DNA of 64,000 nucleotides from Vibrio sp. qd031 (GCF_002100145.1 NZ_JXQD01000003.1:1-64000); one strand, 5' to 3'. Positions 18,975 through 29,543 are shown, counted from the stretch's first letter. Program-made: numbers and translations. The notes: generated by a model from the sequence alone, not told the origin.

Positions 18975-20066
18975 TTAAAGGTGTTTTAGTGATTGGCCGT
19001 TAAGGTCAAATAGATGGATTTTATCGGCATCAGCAGTTAGGCTGATATATTCACCTTTCTTAAAGTCTAAGATCCCAGGCAACTTCGCCACTATTGGCTC
19101 TTCATAATGCTCTGAGTGAACATGTAACAAAGTCACCTCTCCCAGTGACTCAACAAAAGCAACCTCCCCACTAACCAAGGCTTGCCCTGCGGTGGTCACC
19201 ACAAAGTCTTCTGGCCTTACCCCCATTTTTAGCTTGGTCTTTTCAAGATCTTTACTCGCCGCTATTGGCACGGTGATTGATGTTCCTGTACCGGCAACAA
19301 TCGCACTGCTACTGCCCGCGGTTTCAAGGGTGACTTCACCAATGTTCATTGATGGAGAGCCAATAAACTGCGCGACGAACACGTTTGCAGGATTGGTATA
19401 GAGTTCAAGCGGCGTACCAACCTGCTCTATGTGACCGTTGGACAATACGACAATGCGATCCGCTAGAGTCATTGCCTCGACTTGATCATGCGTTACATAG
19501 ATCATTGTCGTTTTTTCGAGCTGCTCTTTGAGGTTAGCAATTTCAATTCGAGTTTGTACTCGCAATGCTGCATCTAAGTTGGACAATGGTTCATCAAATA
19601 AGAAAACCTTAGGCTGACGAACAATAGCGCGACCAATCGCTACTCGTTGTCGTTGACCGCCAGAAAGTGCTTTAGGCAGTCGCCCAAGATATGGTTCTAG
19701 TTGAAGCATGCGCGCTGCTTCCATTACTCGCTGATGGATGTCGTCTTTATGCTGCTTAGCAATGCGCATGGAGAACGCCATATTGTCATAAACGGTCATA
19801 TGTGGATACAACGCGTAAGTTTGGAATACCATCGCGATACCACGCATTGCAGCAGGCAGGTCATTTACTCGTGAGTTCTCAATGCATAAGTCTCCGGAGG
19901 TGATATCCTCTAAACCCGCGATCATGCGTAATAGGGTTGATTTACCGCAGCCAGATGGGCCAACGAAAACGATGAATTCGCCCTGATCAATATGCAAATC
20001 AATACCATGCAGTACTTGAGTGTCAGCGTAGGATTTTTTAATGTTAGTTAAAGATAAACCTGTCAT
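18975..20066 (-). CDS. aglK: ABC transporter ATP-binding protein, AglK/UgpC-like
   Basis: The 363-residue ATPase of a type I sugar importer. It has Walker [10 protein letters not shown] (about residue 37), signature LSGGQRQR (about 135), Walker [13 protein letters not shown] and an H-loop in YVTHDQ. A C-terminal TOBE/MalK-type regulatory domain follows from about residue 240. It should energise the membrane complex formed by the two upstream permeases. It lies 31 bp from the upstream permease and 81 bp from the downstream phosphorylase. Confidence 0.88.
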   Translation of the reverse strand: MTGLSLTNIKKSYADTQVLHGIDLHIDQGEFIVFVGPSGCGKSTLLRMIAGLEDITSGDLCIENSRVNDLPAAMRGIAMVFQTYALYPHMTVYDNMAFSMRIAKQHKDDIHQRVMEAARMLQLEPYLGRLPKALSGGQRQRVAIGRAIVRQPKVFLFDEPLSNLDAALRVQTRIEIANLKEQLEKTTMIYVTHDQVEAMTLADRIVVLSNGHIEQVGTPLELYTNPANVFVAQFIGSPSMNIGEVTLETAGSSSAIVAGTGTSITVPIAASKDLEKTKLKMGVRPEDFVVTTAGQALVSGEVAFVESLGEVTLLHVHSEHYEEPIVAKLPGILDFKKGEYISLTADADKIHLFDLNGQSLKHL

Positions 20067-20097
20067 ATCATTATTCTCTATAAAGTCTAAGGCCTGT

Positions 20098-21297
20098 CTA
20101 TTTCACAGAGCCAGATAGTAGTCCGCGAACTAAGTAGCGTTGCAATGTGAAGAAAACAGCTAAAGGTACGGCGATGGATACGAAAGCTGATGCGGTAAGC
20201 ACTTCCCAGTTACCTCCACGTGAACCCAGAAGTTCGCGCAATCTTGCGGTTAATACGATGTGCTCTTCGCCGGTGCCAAGAAAGACGGTTGCGACGAGTA
20301 GGTCATTCCAAACCCATAGGAATTGGAAAATGGCAAACGAGGCAAGAGCTGGTAAAGACAGCGGTAGCACTATACGCAGAAATACTTCGAAATCGGTTGC
20401 ACCATCTACCTTCGCTGATTCGATGATCTCGCGAGGCAGGCTCGAGATGTAATTACGCAACAAATAAATGGCCAATGGCAGACCAAACCCCGTGTGCGCA
20501 AGCCAGATACCCACATAGGTCTTGGCTCCTACACCAAAGAAAGCACCAACGTCGTTATAAATCCTCAGCAGTGGGATCAGCGACATTTGCAGCGGTACAA
20601 CCAGCAATCCAACGACCACTGCAATTAATAGATTGCGACCCGGCATTTTCATCCACGATAGCGCATAAGCGGCATAAGCTGCGATCAGGATCGGAATAAT
20701 GGTTGCTGGGATTGTCACCGTTAATGAATTAATGAATGACCGACCAATGCCTTCAGCACTTAGCACTTCACGATAATTGTCTAAGCCAAACTTAGGCGGA
20801 ACGACTGCAGTCACAAATAACCGCTTGCCACGAGAACCGGTGAATGGTTCTAACGACGTCATCGTATAGCGCCCATTATCAGTGATGGTGAGCGTATCGT
20901 CGTTGGGCATTACTGCGATTTCTCCAGGCAAAAACCGGCTAGGCTCACGAGAAGAGAACCCAAAAGCAATAATATTAGGTTGCTTATTGTCGATGTCTAA
21001 CTGTCCTGATAATACGTAGCGGCCATCTTGTTCGATTTGCATATCCGGCGCATCTGTGCGATACACCAAGTTTTGCTCCGACGCGGTAAGCGAAGTCCAC
21101 CAGCCGGTAAGTGCGAGTTGCTGCTTATCGCGAAAAGACGAAATGAGTAGCCCTGCAGTCGGCAGTGTCCAGAGGATCACGATTAAAAGAACCGACAGGT
21201 GAACCAGCATCATTAATGGAGAGCGACGCAACTTACTGATGCTAAACTTGGCATTTTTATTGTCCGTGTTCGGTAGCGTTTCAACTTGTTGGCTCAT
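20098..21297 (-). CDS. aglG: alpha-glucoside ABC transporter permease, AglG-like
   Basis: A MalG-type inner-membrane permease of 399 residues. It has an N-terminal helix, then a periplasmic insertion of about 110 residues before the permease core (about residues 190-395). This insertion and the motif [15 protein letters not shown] match AglG of rhizobial AglEFGK systems, not ordinary MalG. The EAA loop is near [21 protein letters not shown] start it at the ATG at 21297. That ATG overlaps the stop of the upstream permease by one base (TAATG) and has GGAGG upstream, so the two are translationally coupled. Confidence 0.85.
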   Translation of the reverse strand: MSQQVETLPNTDNKNAKFSISKLRRSPLMMLVHLSVLLIVILWTLPTAGLLISSFRDKQQLALTGWWTSLTASEQNLVYRTDAPDMQIEQDGRYVLSGQLDIDNKQPNIIAFGFSSREPSRFLPGEIAVMPNDDTLTITDNGRYTMTSLEPFTGSRGKRLFVTAVVPPKFGLDNYREVLSAEGIGRSFINSLTVTIPATIIPILIAAYAAYALSWMKMPGRNLLIAVVVGLLVVPLQMSLIPLLRIYNDVGAFFGVGAKTYVGIWLAHTGFGLPLAIYLLRNYISSLPREIIESAKVDGATDFEVFLRIVLPLSLPALASFAIFQFLWVWNDLLVATVFLGTGEEHIVLTARLRELLGSRGGNWEVLTASAFVSIAVPLAVFFTLQRYLVRGLLSGSVK

Positions 21298-22307
21298 TAT
21301 CTTCCCTCCATTTGCGCACTGGCTTGACGCATGTTCCAAACCATGACAGGAATGACTGCCACCATAATTACTACCGCGATGGCTGCCCCTCTTCCAAAGT
21401 CACCTCCACCTCTAAACATCCAATCAAACATCATATTGGCGAGGACCTGGGTGTTCCACTGACCATTGGTCATGGCAAGAACAATATCAAAGACTTTAAG
21501 TACCAAAATAGTAATGGTGGTCCACACCACCGCAATGGTTCCCCAAATTTGAGGAATAAGGATCTTAAAGAAGATTTGAAGACCATTTGCTCCATCGAGA
21601 ACAGCGGCTTCAACGGTTTCTTCCGGAATACCTCGAAGCGCAGCCGAAAGCAGTACCATAGCAAAGCCGGTTTGGATCCAAATCAAGATAGCCATTAGGA
21701 AGAAGTTGTTCCAAAACGGGATGGTTATCCATGCTTGAGGTGTTCCACCGAACATCTCGACAATGGCGTTAAGAATACCGATTTGATCTGACCCCGCAGC
21801 GCGATAGTCGTAGATGAATTTCCAAATGATTGATGCACCAATGAACGATATCGCCATTGGCATAAAAATAAGACTCTTTGCGATATTTCCCCAACTAACG
21901 CGATCAGTTAGTGCCGCAATGACGAGTCCAAAAAAAGTGGATGCTGCTGGGACAACCAATAACCACAACAAATTGTTAAACAACGACTCTCGGAACTCCT
22001 TATCGTTGAATAACCAAATGTAGTTGTCTGCGCCAACAAAGTGATTACCAGTACGGTCATGCAATGAAAGATAAAATGAGTCGAAAACTGGGTACACGAG
22101 ATACAACCCAAGAAACGCCATTGCCGGACCAAGAAAAAGCCAAGGACGGATAACTGCCGCACGCCTTAAGTTAGTTGCCATTGTTTCTTCGGAAACACGC
22201 TTAGTAGGAAAGATAACACCTAGCAACCAGTTACTCCCGAAGAAGTAGATGATGCAGCTGGCGACACCTAACAGCATGATTATCAAAGAGGAATATAATT
22301 GTTCCAT
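21297..22307 (-). CDS. aglF: alpha-glucoside ABC transporter permease, AglF-like
   Basis: A 336-residue MalF-type permease. Its N-terminal helix (LYSSLIIMLLGVASCIIYFF) is typical of AglF proteins, and the core has about six further helices. The EAA loop is EETVEAAVLDGANGLQIFFK. It pairs with the overlapping AglG-like subunit to form the membrane channel. The 85 bp between it and the binding-protein gene contain a stable hairpin that may set the subunit ratio. Confidence 0.85.
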   Translation of the reverse strand: MEQLYSSLIIMLLGVASCIIYFFGSNWLLGVIFPTKRVSEETMATNLRRAAVIRPWLFLGPAMAFLGLYLVYPVFDSFYLSLHDRTGNHFVGADNYIWLFNDKEFRESLFNNLLWLLVVPAASTFFGLVIAALTDRVSWGNIAKSLIFMPMAISFIGASIIWKFIYDYRAAGSDQIGILNAIVEMFGGTPQAWITIPFWNNFFLMAILIWIQTGFAMVLLSAALRGIPEETVEAAVLDGANGLQIFFKILIPQIWGTIAVVWTTITILVLKVFDIVLAMTNGQWNTQVLANMMFDWMFRGGGDFGRGAAIAVVIMVAVIPVMVWNMRQASAQMEGR

Positions 22308-22347
22308 TGTAGCCTCTTACAAAAACAAGATTTACACATATGAGAGT

Positions 22348-22378
22348 TGCGCCGAAAGGTTAACGACCTAACGGCGCA
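22348..22378 (-). other. intercistronic hairpin between binding-protein and permease genes
   Basis: TGCGCCG (22348-22354) pairs with CGGCGCA (22372-22378), and AGGT/ACCT extends the stem inside. There is no T-run, so it is more likely an mRNA-stabilising or partial-attenuation element than a full terminator. The position is classic for keeping binding-protein mRNA more abundant than permease mRNA. Confidence 0.5.
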
Positions 22379-22392
22379 TACTTAGTGAAGGA

Positions 22393-23745
22393 TTACTTTA
22401 GAGCGTCCCAAGTGCGTTGGATATCATCTGCAACTTCTTGAGCTGGTTTACCACCGCTGTAATCAACCATACCGGTCCAGAATGCCCCCGCACCAACTTT
22501 ACCTGGCATGAGGTCAGAGCCGTCAAATCGGAACGTAGTTGCATCCAGTAAAATCTCACCTTGTTTTTTCAAGGTGTCATTACCATACGCTTCTACACTT
22601 GCACCTTTGTGCGGAGTTAGGAAGCCCGACTGCGCCATCCAAACTTCATGAGCGATTGGTGACTTCAAGAATTCCATGAACGCACGCGCAGCTTTAGAGT
22701 CTTTAGTGATGCTCCACATTGTGCCAGCGCCAAGTACTGGTTTACCGAGATCTTTAGATTCATAAGCTGGGAAGTAGAAGAAGTCTGCGTCTTCACCCAG
22801 CACAGTGCCTTCTGGGAAGAAGCTAGGAATAAACGAGGCCATACGATGCATGTAGCATTTTGCTGGTGATGTGAATAGGCCTTTCGGAGAGTCACGGAAA
22901 TCCGTTGCAGCAACCGCACGAGACCCGCCATCGACGAAGTCTTCGTTGGAGATGAACCAACCAAATTCTTCAATTGCTTCAACAACTTTAGGATCGTTAA
23001 ACTTCAACTCATTGCTAACCCACTTGTCGTAATCTGCAGGAGATTGTGTACGAAGCATCATATCTTCCACCCAGTCAGTTGCCGGCCAACCGGTCGCACC
23101 ACCGGAGCCCAGCCCAACACACCATGGGGTTTCGCCTTCATCAACAATTTGTTGAGTTAGTGCTTTTAGCTCTTCCATTGAATTTGGCACATCGTAGCCA
23201 GCATCTTCGAAGTTTTCTGGTACGAACCAAACTAAAGATTTAAGGTCAACTTTATAGAAGAAACCGTAAAGATTTTCGTCACCATTTTTATCTGCAAACG
23301 TTCCCAAATCAACCCATGAAGAACCCGCTGCGTAGTTATTCTCTAACCAACCAGCGGTTGAAGCTGGAAGTGGCGTCAAATAACCTTTGGATGCTAGATC
23401 AGCAGCTAACCCAGGCTGAGGAAAGATTGCGATGTTCGGTGGGCTACCAGCTTGAACGTCGATGGCAATTTGCTGTTCAAATGAATCAGAACCAGAATAG
23501 TTGACTTTTGCGCCTGTGGCCTCTTCAAAATAAGCAAGGACTGACTCTACAAGTTCTTTATCTTCTGTTAGCCATGGGCCAAAGATAGTCAATGTTTCGC
23601 CTTTGAGATCCGTTGCTTTTAATTGCTCGTAACTTTGCCAGTTGAAACGGCTATCTTCACCTGGGGCAAACTTAAGATCCGCTGCGAATGCAGATGATGT
23701 CGAGACAGCGAGAGCGATAGCGCTCGCAAGTAGGGTAGATTTCAT
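22393..23745 (-). CDS. aglE: periplasmic alpha-glucoside-binding protein, AglE-like
   Basis: A 450-residue solute-binding protein, first gene of the importer operon. The signal peptide is about 21 residues (LLASAIALAVSTSSAFA, cleavage before ADLKF). Mature motifs LTIFGPWL, SGSDSFEQQIAIDVQAGSPP and NIAIFPQPGLAADLASKG are typical of AglE. It captures an alpha-glucoside such as sucrose, trehalose, maltose or glucosylglycerol in the periplasm. The ATG has GGAG upstream. A LacI-type operator candidate lies about 60 bp upstream. Confidence 0.88.
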   Translation of the reverse strand: MKSTLLASAIALAVSTSSAFAADLKFAPGEDSRFNWQSYEQLKATDLKGETLTIFGPWLTEDKELVESVLAYFEEATGAKVNYSGSDSFEQQIAIDVQAGSPPNIAIFPQPGLAADLASKGYLTPLPASTAGWLENNYAAGSSWVDLGTFADKNGDENLYGFFYKVDLKSLVWFVPENFEDAGYDVPNSMEELKALTQQIVDEGETPWCVGLGSGGATGWPATDWVEDMMLRTQSPADYDKWVSNELKFNDPKVVEAIEEFGWFISNEDFVDGGSRAVAATDFRDSPKGLFTSPAKCYMHRMASFIPSFFPEGTVLGEDADFFYFPAYESKDLGKPVLGAGTMWSITKDSKAARAFMEFLKSPIAHEVWMAQSGFLTPHKGASVEAYGNDTLKKQGEILLDATTFRFDGSDLMPGKVGAGAFWTGMVDYSGGKPAQEVADDIQRTWDALK

Positions 23746-23804
23746 TCTTGTAACTCCATGTATTGGTTAATCGATGATTGTTAGTACCTTTGGTGTTTAA
23801 AATG

Positions 23805-23822
23805 AACTTAATCGTTTAAGTT
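23805..23822. promoter_or_regulatory. LacI-family operator candidate upstream of aglE
   Basis: AACTTAATCGTTTAAGTT is an 18-bp near-perfect palindrome centred on CG (16 of 18 symmetric positions), the hallmark of LacI/GalR operators. It sits in the divergent promoter region of aglE and the lacI-type gene. Confidence 0.65.
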
Positions 23823-23971
23823 TCGATAAAAAGTTAATCCTGTTTGACTATTCTTTCTAGTAGTTTGTTAGGCGAATGAGGCATAGATCATCCTTTTATT
23901 TACAATGATATAAGAAGTTTGATCACTGTCCGGTTTATGAACAATATTTGTGCAGACAGGTATTAAAGCCA

Positions 23972-23987
23972 TCTTAATCGTTTTAGA
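23972..23987. promoter_or_regulatory. second LacI-family operator candidate
   Basis: TCTTAATCGTTTTAGA repeats the core of the operator at 23805 (CTTAATCGTTTTAG against CTTAATCGTTTAAG, 13 of 14 identical). It lies about 55 bp before the regulator start. Autoregulation or DNA looping between the two sites is plausible. Confidence 0.55.
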
Positions 23988-24041
23988 ATAATCCACTGTG
24001 TGTTTCTTCTATAACGACAATTGACGGTAGATTTCGCCAAC

Positions 24042-25073
24042 ATGACCCAGAAAAAAACAACTTTGAAATCAATGGCTAAGCAACTCAATGTTTCAACAGC
24101 AACCATTTCTAATGCGTTTAATCGACCTAACCAGTTGTCCGAAGCGTTGCGAGAGAGGATATTAAAAGAGTGTGAGCTGCTTGGGTATACAGGGCCGAGT
24201 ATTACGGCCAGAAGCCTCCGAACGGGGAAGACTGGGATAATAGGGGTGCTTCTGGCAGACAGTCTTTCTTACAACTTTTCTGACCCGGTTGCGACTGAGT
24301 TTCTAGCCGGTATTTCTCAGACTCTTGATGAGCATCATGTGAACATGCTGCTCTTGCCTACAAAGATTGATAACTATAAGAATACACAAGTTGAAACGAT
24401 TCCAGACAGTTTTATTGTTTATGGCAAACCTGCAGATTCAAAGGTATTGAGCCTAATTAAGTGTCAGCATAAACCGACGGTACTAGTCGATTTTAAGGAG
24501 GCAGAGCTGCCTTCCATTAATGTAGATAACTTTCATGCAAGCTATCAAATTGCTAAACATGCCATTCAATCGAAAGACGACCATGTGTTGGTTTTTGCCC
24601 TTAAGTTAAACGCCGAAAGCGCCATTACATTGGAGAGTTTGGAGAACTTATACAATATTGATGAAGCAATTTCACGAAGCCGATTCGACGGTTACGTAAA
24701 AGCAATGAGTGAGATCGGAGTTTCATTCGACCACTCACAAGTATGGCAACTACATGATTTGGATCCCTCAATAACAAAGCACCTGATACGAGGCGCGCTA
24801 ACATCAAGTAAAAAGGTTGATGTTCTGCTGTGTATGAGCGACAAATTTGCGATTTCGGCCTTAGAAGTTGCTTCAGAATTGGGGTTGTCTGTGCCCAATG
24901 ACCTGCGGATCGTGGGCTTTGATGGAATACCACAGTCGCAAGCTCACGGCCTAAGTACTGTCGAACAACCGATAAAGCACAAAGGCGAAATTGCTGCAAG
25001 AATGGTTCTCGGTGAGTTGCCTAACCATTCAATGACTTTAGATACAAAAGTTATTGTTAGGTCAAGCGGTTAA
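24042..25073 (+). CDS. LacI-family transcriptional regulator of the alpha-glucoside operon
   Basis: A LacI/GalR repressor of about 343 residues. The helix-turn-helix is near residues 10-35 (SMAKQLNVSTATISNAFNRP), followed by a sugar-binding periplasmic-type domain ending ELGLSVPNDLRIVGFDGIP. I use the ATG at 24042; the frame stays open to a TTG at 24021, and neither has a strong ribosome site. It is divergent from aglE, and two CG-centred palindromes lie between them. It probably represses the importer and phosphorylase until the sugar or a derivative binds. Confidence 0.85.
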   Translation: MTQKKTTLKSMAKQLNVSTATISNAFNRPNQLSEALRERILKECELLGYTGPSITARSLRTGKTGIIGVLLADSLSYNFSDPVATEFLAGISQTLDEHHVNMLLLPTKIDNYKNTQVETIPDSFIVYGKPADSKVLSLIKCQHKPTVLVDFKEAELPSINVDNFHASYQIAKHAIQSKDDHVLVFALKLNAESAITLESLENLYNIDEAISRSRFDGYVKAMSEIGVSFDHSQVWQLHDLDPSITKHLIRGALTSSKKVDVLLCMSDKFAISALEVASELGLSVPNDLRIVGFDGIPQSQAHGLSTVEQPIKHKGEIAARMVLGELPNHSMTLDTKVIVRSSG

Positions 25074-25230
25074 ATAGACGTGCCGATCAAAGCGAATCAC
25101 TGCTTACTCTAGCTTACAATCGTTCGACGAATAAACCGATATTGTTGCAGCCCATTGGTTTGTTGCTTGAAAAGATTCTGAGATAGAAACCTAACAATCC
25201 ATAAAAATATAACGACGCAAGGAGTTGCAC

Positions 25231-27303
25231 GTGCGTAGTGGACGTCTAAAAATATCAATGAACTCATTAGTTGCTAAGGTTATTACTGGCTTTGCTTTCA
25301 TCTTTTTACTCATGGTCACCAATATGTTGATTTCGCTGTCAAACCAGCGAGCACAGAACGAGCAGGTCAACGTACTGACCAACCAGCATATGCCTCTCCT
25401 TTACCAAGTGAACTCATTGCTTGAAACGACCCAAGATGTAAACAAAACGGTTTCTCAACATGCCGCAAACGACAATGACAAAGTGTTGACAGCTCTGGAG
25501 GCAGAGTATGGGAACTCAACATTACTCTACGATGAACTCTTTAGAGATATACAAAATCAGTTAAAAGGGAAAAGCCAACTCGAAGAGAGCCTGCACCAAG
25601 TTGATCTGTATTCAAAACGCACATTTTTGAACGGAAAACAACACATAGACTTAAAACGGCAAACTCTTCGTCTTTCAAGTCAATACAAAGAGGAATACCA
25701 CCAGCAAGCCATGGGCTGGCGAGACTATACCGATGATTTGAGAGTAGTAGATCGAGTGTTAGAAATGCTCAACAGTGATGAGCACAGCAACTATAATCCG
25801 ACTGCAGGCGGAAAAGTTAAGTATCTGCTCGATAAGTTGGTGTCGCTTAGAAACACCATTACTGGTTTGAGCAATATCGAAGACAGTGAAGAACTCGACA
25901 AGCAACTTATGTCGGCTGCAAGCGACATAGAGATGGGGACACTGCGTCTTGAAGAGTTAGAGTCTGACTCGGCAATAATTCATCAGCGATTAACACCTTA
26001 TTGGGATATTCTTGTTCGTGCCTATACCAACGAAAGTGGCCTTGTTGCACAGTATAAATACCTTATAGAACTGCAGGAGCAGAGCAATGCGCTGTTTTTG
26101 GAAATGTCAGATGACTTAAACCAGTCGCTGGCGTTACAACGTGTGCTGGCAGAGCAAATCACGATGTTGGTTGAAGAGGTTACTCATGAAGTTCAATCGG
26201 CAAACCATACATCGATGCAGTTAATGATTGTGATGTTAGCTGCTTCAGCCATCCTTGCTATCGCGATTGTCATTAGTGTGGTTTCATCGATTCGTAAACC
26301 GATGACGCGCATTCGTCTTGCTTTAAAGGAATTGTCTGAGGGTAACCTCAAAGGTGAGATCCCGGTTAATGGACGTGACGAACTTGGAATGATCTCTCGC
26401 GACATCAACAGTGTCACTGTTCACCTTGATAGTTTGATTTCAGAAATTGTCGGTAGCTCAGATACTCTCAACCAATTGGCGGAAGAGAACAAAGCGGTCT
26501 CAGATAGGAGCGATCAGGTGTTTGAGCAACAGCTTTCTGAGATTGACTCTGTTGCCTCGGCAATCACAGAGATGGAGCTGTCGTTTGAGGGGGTTAACAC
26601 CAATGCACAGCACGCCCGAAAAAGTGTGTTGGATCTTAATAAGATCGTTGCTGTTGGACAAAAACAGATCCAGAGCAACTTGGTGACAGCGGATCGCTTA
26701 GTCGCTCAAACCTATAGTTCACTCGAGGTCAGTGCAAGACTGGATAAGACGGCCAACGACATCGGTGAGATTCTGCAAGTTATTTCGGGAATTGCTGAAC
26801 AAACAAATCTACTGGCACTCAATGCAGCCATTGAAGCGGCTAGAGCCGGTGACCATGGCAGAGGCTTCGCTGTTGTTGCTGATGAAGTGAGGGGGTTGGC
26901 TATTGGTACAAGCCAATCAATCGATAAAATTGATGCGCTTATTAAGAGGTTACAGCAAGATACGGGAGAAGTTAGCGATGTACTTAATACCAATGTGGTT
27001 CAGATAAACGACAATGTCTCGCAGGTAAAGCAAGTCGGTGAAGCAATGGAGCAGATATTTGTGCAACTTGAACGTATCACTCTTGAAAGCGATGAGATCC
27101 ACAATGCAACACAAGAGCAGTTAACGACCACCGAAGATCTGTCAAAACGTATCCACTTTATTGCCAATGTATCACGAGAAGGAAAAGGCAACCTGGAGAA
27201 ACTGTTAGGCGTTAGTGAGGAGTTGAGTCGAGTGGCTCACTCTCAAGAAAACGCGACTCATCGATTCACATGCAGAGAAGAGGCCGCCGATTTTCGGACA
27301 TAA
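25231..27303 (+). CDS. methyl-accepting chemotaxis protein with large helical sensor domain
   Basis: A 690-residue chemoreceptor. TM1 is near residues 15-35, a roughly 290-residue helical periplasmic domain follows, TM2 is near residue 335 ([20 protein letters not shown]), then a HAMP domain and a long signalling coiled coil. The hairpin tip reads [15 protein letters not shown]. The size and helical character of the sensor suggest a helical bimodular domain. The GTG start at 25231 has AAGGAG upstream. The final residues ([10 protein letters not shown]) look unusual. An IS3-type remnant begins within about 60 bp, so the natural end may have been altered. The sugar operon next door could be related, but this is not shown. 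Confidence 0.88.
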   Translation: MRSGRLKISMNSLVAKVITGFAFIFLLMVTNMLISLSNQRAQNEQVNVLTNQHMPLLYQVNSLLETTQDVNKTVSQHAANDNDKVLTALEAEYGNSTLLYDELFRDIQNQLKGKSQLEESLHQVDLYSKRTFLNGKQHIDLKRQTLRLSSQYKEEYHQQAMGWRDYTDDLRVVDRVLEMLNSDEHSNYNPTAGGKVKYLLDKLVSLRNTITGLSNIEDSEELDKQLMSAASDIEMGTLRLEELESDSAIIHQRLTPYWDILVRAYTNESGLVAQYKYLIELQEQSNALFLEMSDDLNQSLALQRVLAEQITMLVEEVTHEVQSANHTSMQLMIVMLAASAILAIAIVISVVSSIRKPMTRIRLALKELSEGNLKGEIPVNGRDELGMISRDINSVTVHLDSLISEIVGSSDTLNQLAEENKAVSDRSDQVFEQQLSEIDSVASAITEMELSFEGVNTNAQHARKSVLDLNKIVAVGQKQIQSNLVTADRLVAQTYSSLEVSARLDKTANDIGEILQVISGIAEQTNLLALNAAIEAARAGDHGRGFAVVADEVRGLAIGTSQSIDKIDALIKRLQQDTGEVSDVLNTNVVQINDNVSQVKQVGEAMEQIFVQLERITLESDEIHNATQEQLTTTEDLSKRIHFIANVSREGKGNLEKLLGVSEELSRVAHSQENATHRFTCREEAADFRT

Positions 27304-27355
27304 CATTAAGTGATCGATCCGTTATGATAGTCCCCTAAAAGTACTGCAACAGATT

Positions 27356-27540
27356 ATCACTAGAAAACGGAGACACCACTCTCCAGAGATTAAAGCTAAG
27401 GTGGCATTGGCTGCTGCTAGCGGTGATATGACTGTCGATGAGCGAGCGCAAAGATACCACCTGTACCCAAGCACACCTCAACTTGGAAAATAGTGCCGCT
27501 TAAAAACGCAGCCATGATTTTTGTATGTGAAAGTCAGTTG
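27356..27540 (+). pseudogene. IS3-family transposase OrfA remnant
   Basis: The frame reads TRKRRHHSPEIKAKVALAAA followed by SGDMTVDERAQRYHLYPSTP. This matches the N-terminal helix-turn-helix of IS3-family OrfA. The expected ATG is replaced by ATC at 27356, and a frameshift near 27477 moves the continuation (STWKIVPLKNAAMIF) to another frame. No OrfB catalytic core is recognisable downstream. The rest of the 27304-27692 gap shows nothing else. The sequence around 27312-27345 may be the old element end. Confidence 0.7.
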
Positions 27541-27692
27541 GGCAAAGCCAAATGTGGGGAAATGGACAAAGCAGGTGGTACATGCGTGTGTTCTTACTCT
27601 TGCATATCTTCGACCACGGGGATGAACCACTTGCTTTATAGCGGAATACAATCCACTTGTGCACCATCAATCGACCGATCCAGCAATAACAC

Positions 27693-28667
27693 TCATGACT
27701 GGCGGACAGACTGAATCAGCGCTTTAATATGAGCCGGTCCTATCGGATGGATGCCCGCTGGATTAAGTGCCTTTATTGAGTAATAGCCGGCCTTGATATG
27801 GTCGATGCTTACCGTCTCTACCACACCGGGCAGACGCAGGATCCGCTCCATATACGCAGACAAATTCGGATAGTCTGCTATTTGTTTTAGGTTGGCTTTA
27901 AACAGGCCGTGGTAGGCGGCATCAAACCGAATCAGTGTCACAAAGGTTCGGACATCGGTTTCAGTTAATCGGTTGCCAATGAGGTATTGTTGCCTGTTCA
28001 GGCGCTCTTCAAGTTCATCCAACATATCGAAGACGCCTTTAACAGCTTCTTCGTAGCAGTCTTGCGCTTGTGTAAACCCTGCTTTGTAAACGCCATTATT
28101 CAGTGCGTCATAAATTCGCACGTTGAGCGAATCAATCTCTGTCGTAAATTCTTGAGGGTATAACCTGATATCAGATGGCACAAGATGTTCAAAGGCAGTA
28201 TCGAGCATGCGCAGGATATCGGCACTCTCATTATTCACCATGACATTTTGCTTCATGTCCCATAGCACAGGAACGGTAGCTCGCCCTGTATAATCGGAAT
28301 CAGTACGTGTATAAATCTCGTGCAAGTAGGTCGAGTCAAACAGTGGATCGCTGTCTGCTCCCGGATATCCACCAAATCCCCATCCTTGAGTCGTCAGTTC
28401 TGGGTTAACCACTGTCACCGAAATCATCTCTTCGAGCCCTTTTAACTTTCTGGCTATCAATGTACGTGATGCCCAAGGACATATTAGCGCCACATAGAGG
28501 CGATAACGACCCGCCTCCGCTTTGAAACCACCGTCTCCTGTTGGCCCCGCACTGCCATCGGGCGTTATCCAGTGACGAAAACCAGAAACCTGCCGGACAA
28601 AGCGCCCCTTTTCATCGGACTTTTGTAAAGGCTTCCAGTCTTGTGTCCACTTTCCATTTACTAGCAT
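27693..28667 (-). CDS. yqjG: glutathionyl-hydroquinone reductase (YqjG/ECM4-type GST)
   Basis: It uses glutathione to reduce glutathionyl-hydroquinones, in the cytoplasm. The 324-residue length and the motif YVALICPWASRTLIARKLKG, with the catalytic Cys in CPWA, are typical. WGFGGYPGADSDPLF and a C-terminal all-helical GST domain follow. It lies 18 bp downstream of the ygiD-like gene, so the two are probably one transcript. A LysR gene is divergent upstream. The start at 28667 has AAGGACA. Confidence 0.9.
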   Translation of the reverse strand: MLVNGKWTQDWKPLQKSDEKGRFVRQVSGFRHWITPDGSAGPTGDGGFKAEAGRYRLYVALICPWASRTLIARKLKGLEEMISVTVVNPELTTQGWGFGGYPGADSDPLFDSTYLHEIYTRTDSDYTGRATVPVLWDMKQNVMVNNESADILRMLDTAFEHLVPSDIRLYPQEFTTEIDSLNVRIYDALNNGVYKAGFTQAQDCYEEAVKGVFDMLDELEERLNRQQYLIGNRLTETDVRTFVTLIRFDAAYHGLFKANLKQIADYPNLSAYMERILRLPGVVETVSIDHIKAGYYSIKALNPAGIHPIGPAHIKALIQSVRQS

Positions 28668-28685
28668 AGTATTGTCCTTAGAAGG

Positions 28686-29510
28686 TTAAGCGCCGTGGAA
28701 AACAAATGAGCGCATTGATAATGAGCCAAGAACTATCCCCTCGGCAGTATAAAAAATATCGTCTTTTTCGGTTGATGCGCCAGCAATAGCAATAGCGGGT
28801 GCATAGTGCTCCAGCGTCGGGTTTGCCATTCTCATCAGACTCCCCATCGAAGCGACATCTGTGAGTGCGGAGAAATTCCGATTGTTCAACTGGTTCGTAA
28901 CATAATGGTCAAATTCAATTGCCCAGTCATGCGGCTCTCCATTAAAGCGCAAGGCTCGAAGGTTATGCACCAGATTACCTGAGCCAAGAATGAGTACACC
29001 ACGGTCTCGCAGTTGCGAAAGAGTCTTACCTATTTCAAGGTGCCAGTTCATCTCTTTGGTCATATCAATGGACAGCTGGAACACAGGTACATCAGCAGCA
29101 GGAAACAATGATTTCAACAAAGCCCAAGCACCGTGGTCGAGTCCCCATGTTTCATCTTTTTGCACATGATAATCAGAGAGCAGCGCTGCGACCTCACCGG
29201 CAAACTTAGGGTGGCCTTTTGCCGGATACTGCATTGCGTACAGCTCGTCAGGAAAACCATAGAAATCATGGATGATGCGAGGGGCGGCAGAAACATCAAC
29301 CAATGTTGTTCCACGGGTCATCCAGTGCGCAGAGATGATCAGAATCGCCTGAGGTGGTGGCAGTGAACGCCCAAGCTCTGACCAACTGCGAGTGAAGACA
29401 TTATCCTCAATCACATTCATTGGTGAACCGTGTCCCAGAAATAATGCTGGCATTCTTGGAGAGGCTTTAAGGCTCTGTTTTAGCTTTTGAAGTGAGGATG
29501 CGACGCTCAT
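28686..29510 (-). CDS. ygiD: class III extradiol dioxygenase, YgiD-like (4,5-DOPA-type)
   Basis: A 274-residue LigB-superfamily enzyme. Metal-ligand histidines are visible in FLGHGSPMN, ISAHWM and WGLDHGAW, and GSGNLVHNL is the conserved C-terminal motif. It would cleave a catechol ring such as DOPA, though the physiological substrate is uncertain. It forms a pair with yqjG behind a LysR-controlled promoter. This suggests a small aromatic or quinone-stress response unit. The ATG at 29510 has AGGAAAG. Confidence 0.88.
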   Translation of the reverse strand: MSVASSLQKLKQSLKASPRMPALFLGHGSPMNVIEDNVFTRSWSELGRSLPPPQAILIISAHWMTRGTTLVDVSAAPRIIHDFYGFPDELYAMQYPAKGHPKFAGEVAALLSDYHVQKDETWGLDHGAWALLKSLFPAADVPVFQLSIDMTKEMNWHLEIGKTLSQLRDRGVLILGSGNLVHNLRALRFNGEPHDWAIEFDHYVTNQLNNRNFSALTDVASMGSLMRMANPTLEHYAPAIAIAGASTEKDDIFYTAEGIVLGSLSMRSFVFHGA

Positions 29511-29543
29511 AACTCTTTCCTACTATTGACTACTTTACGATAT

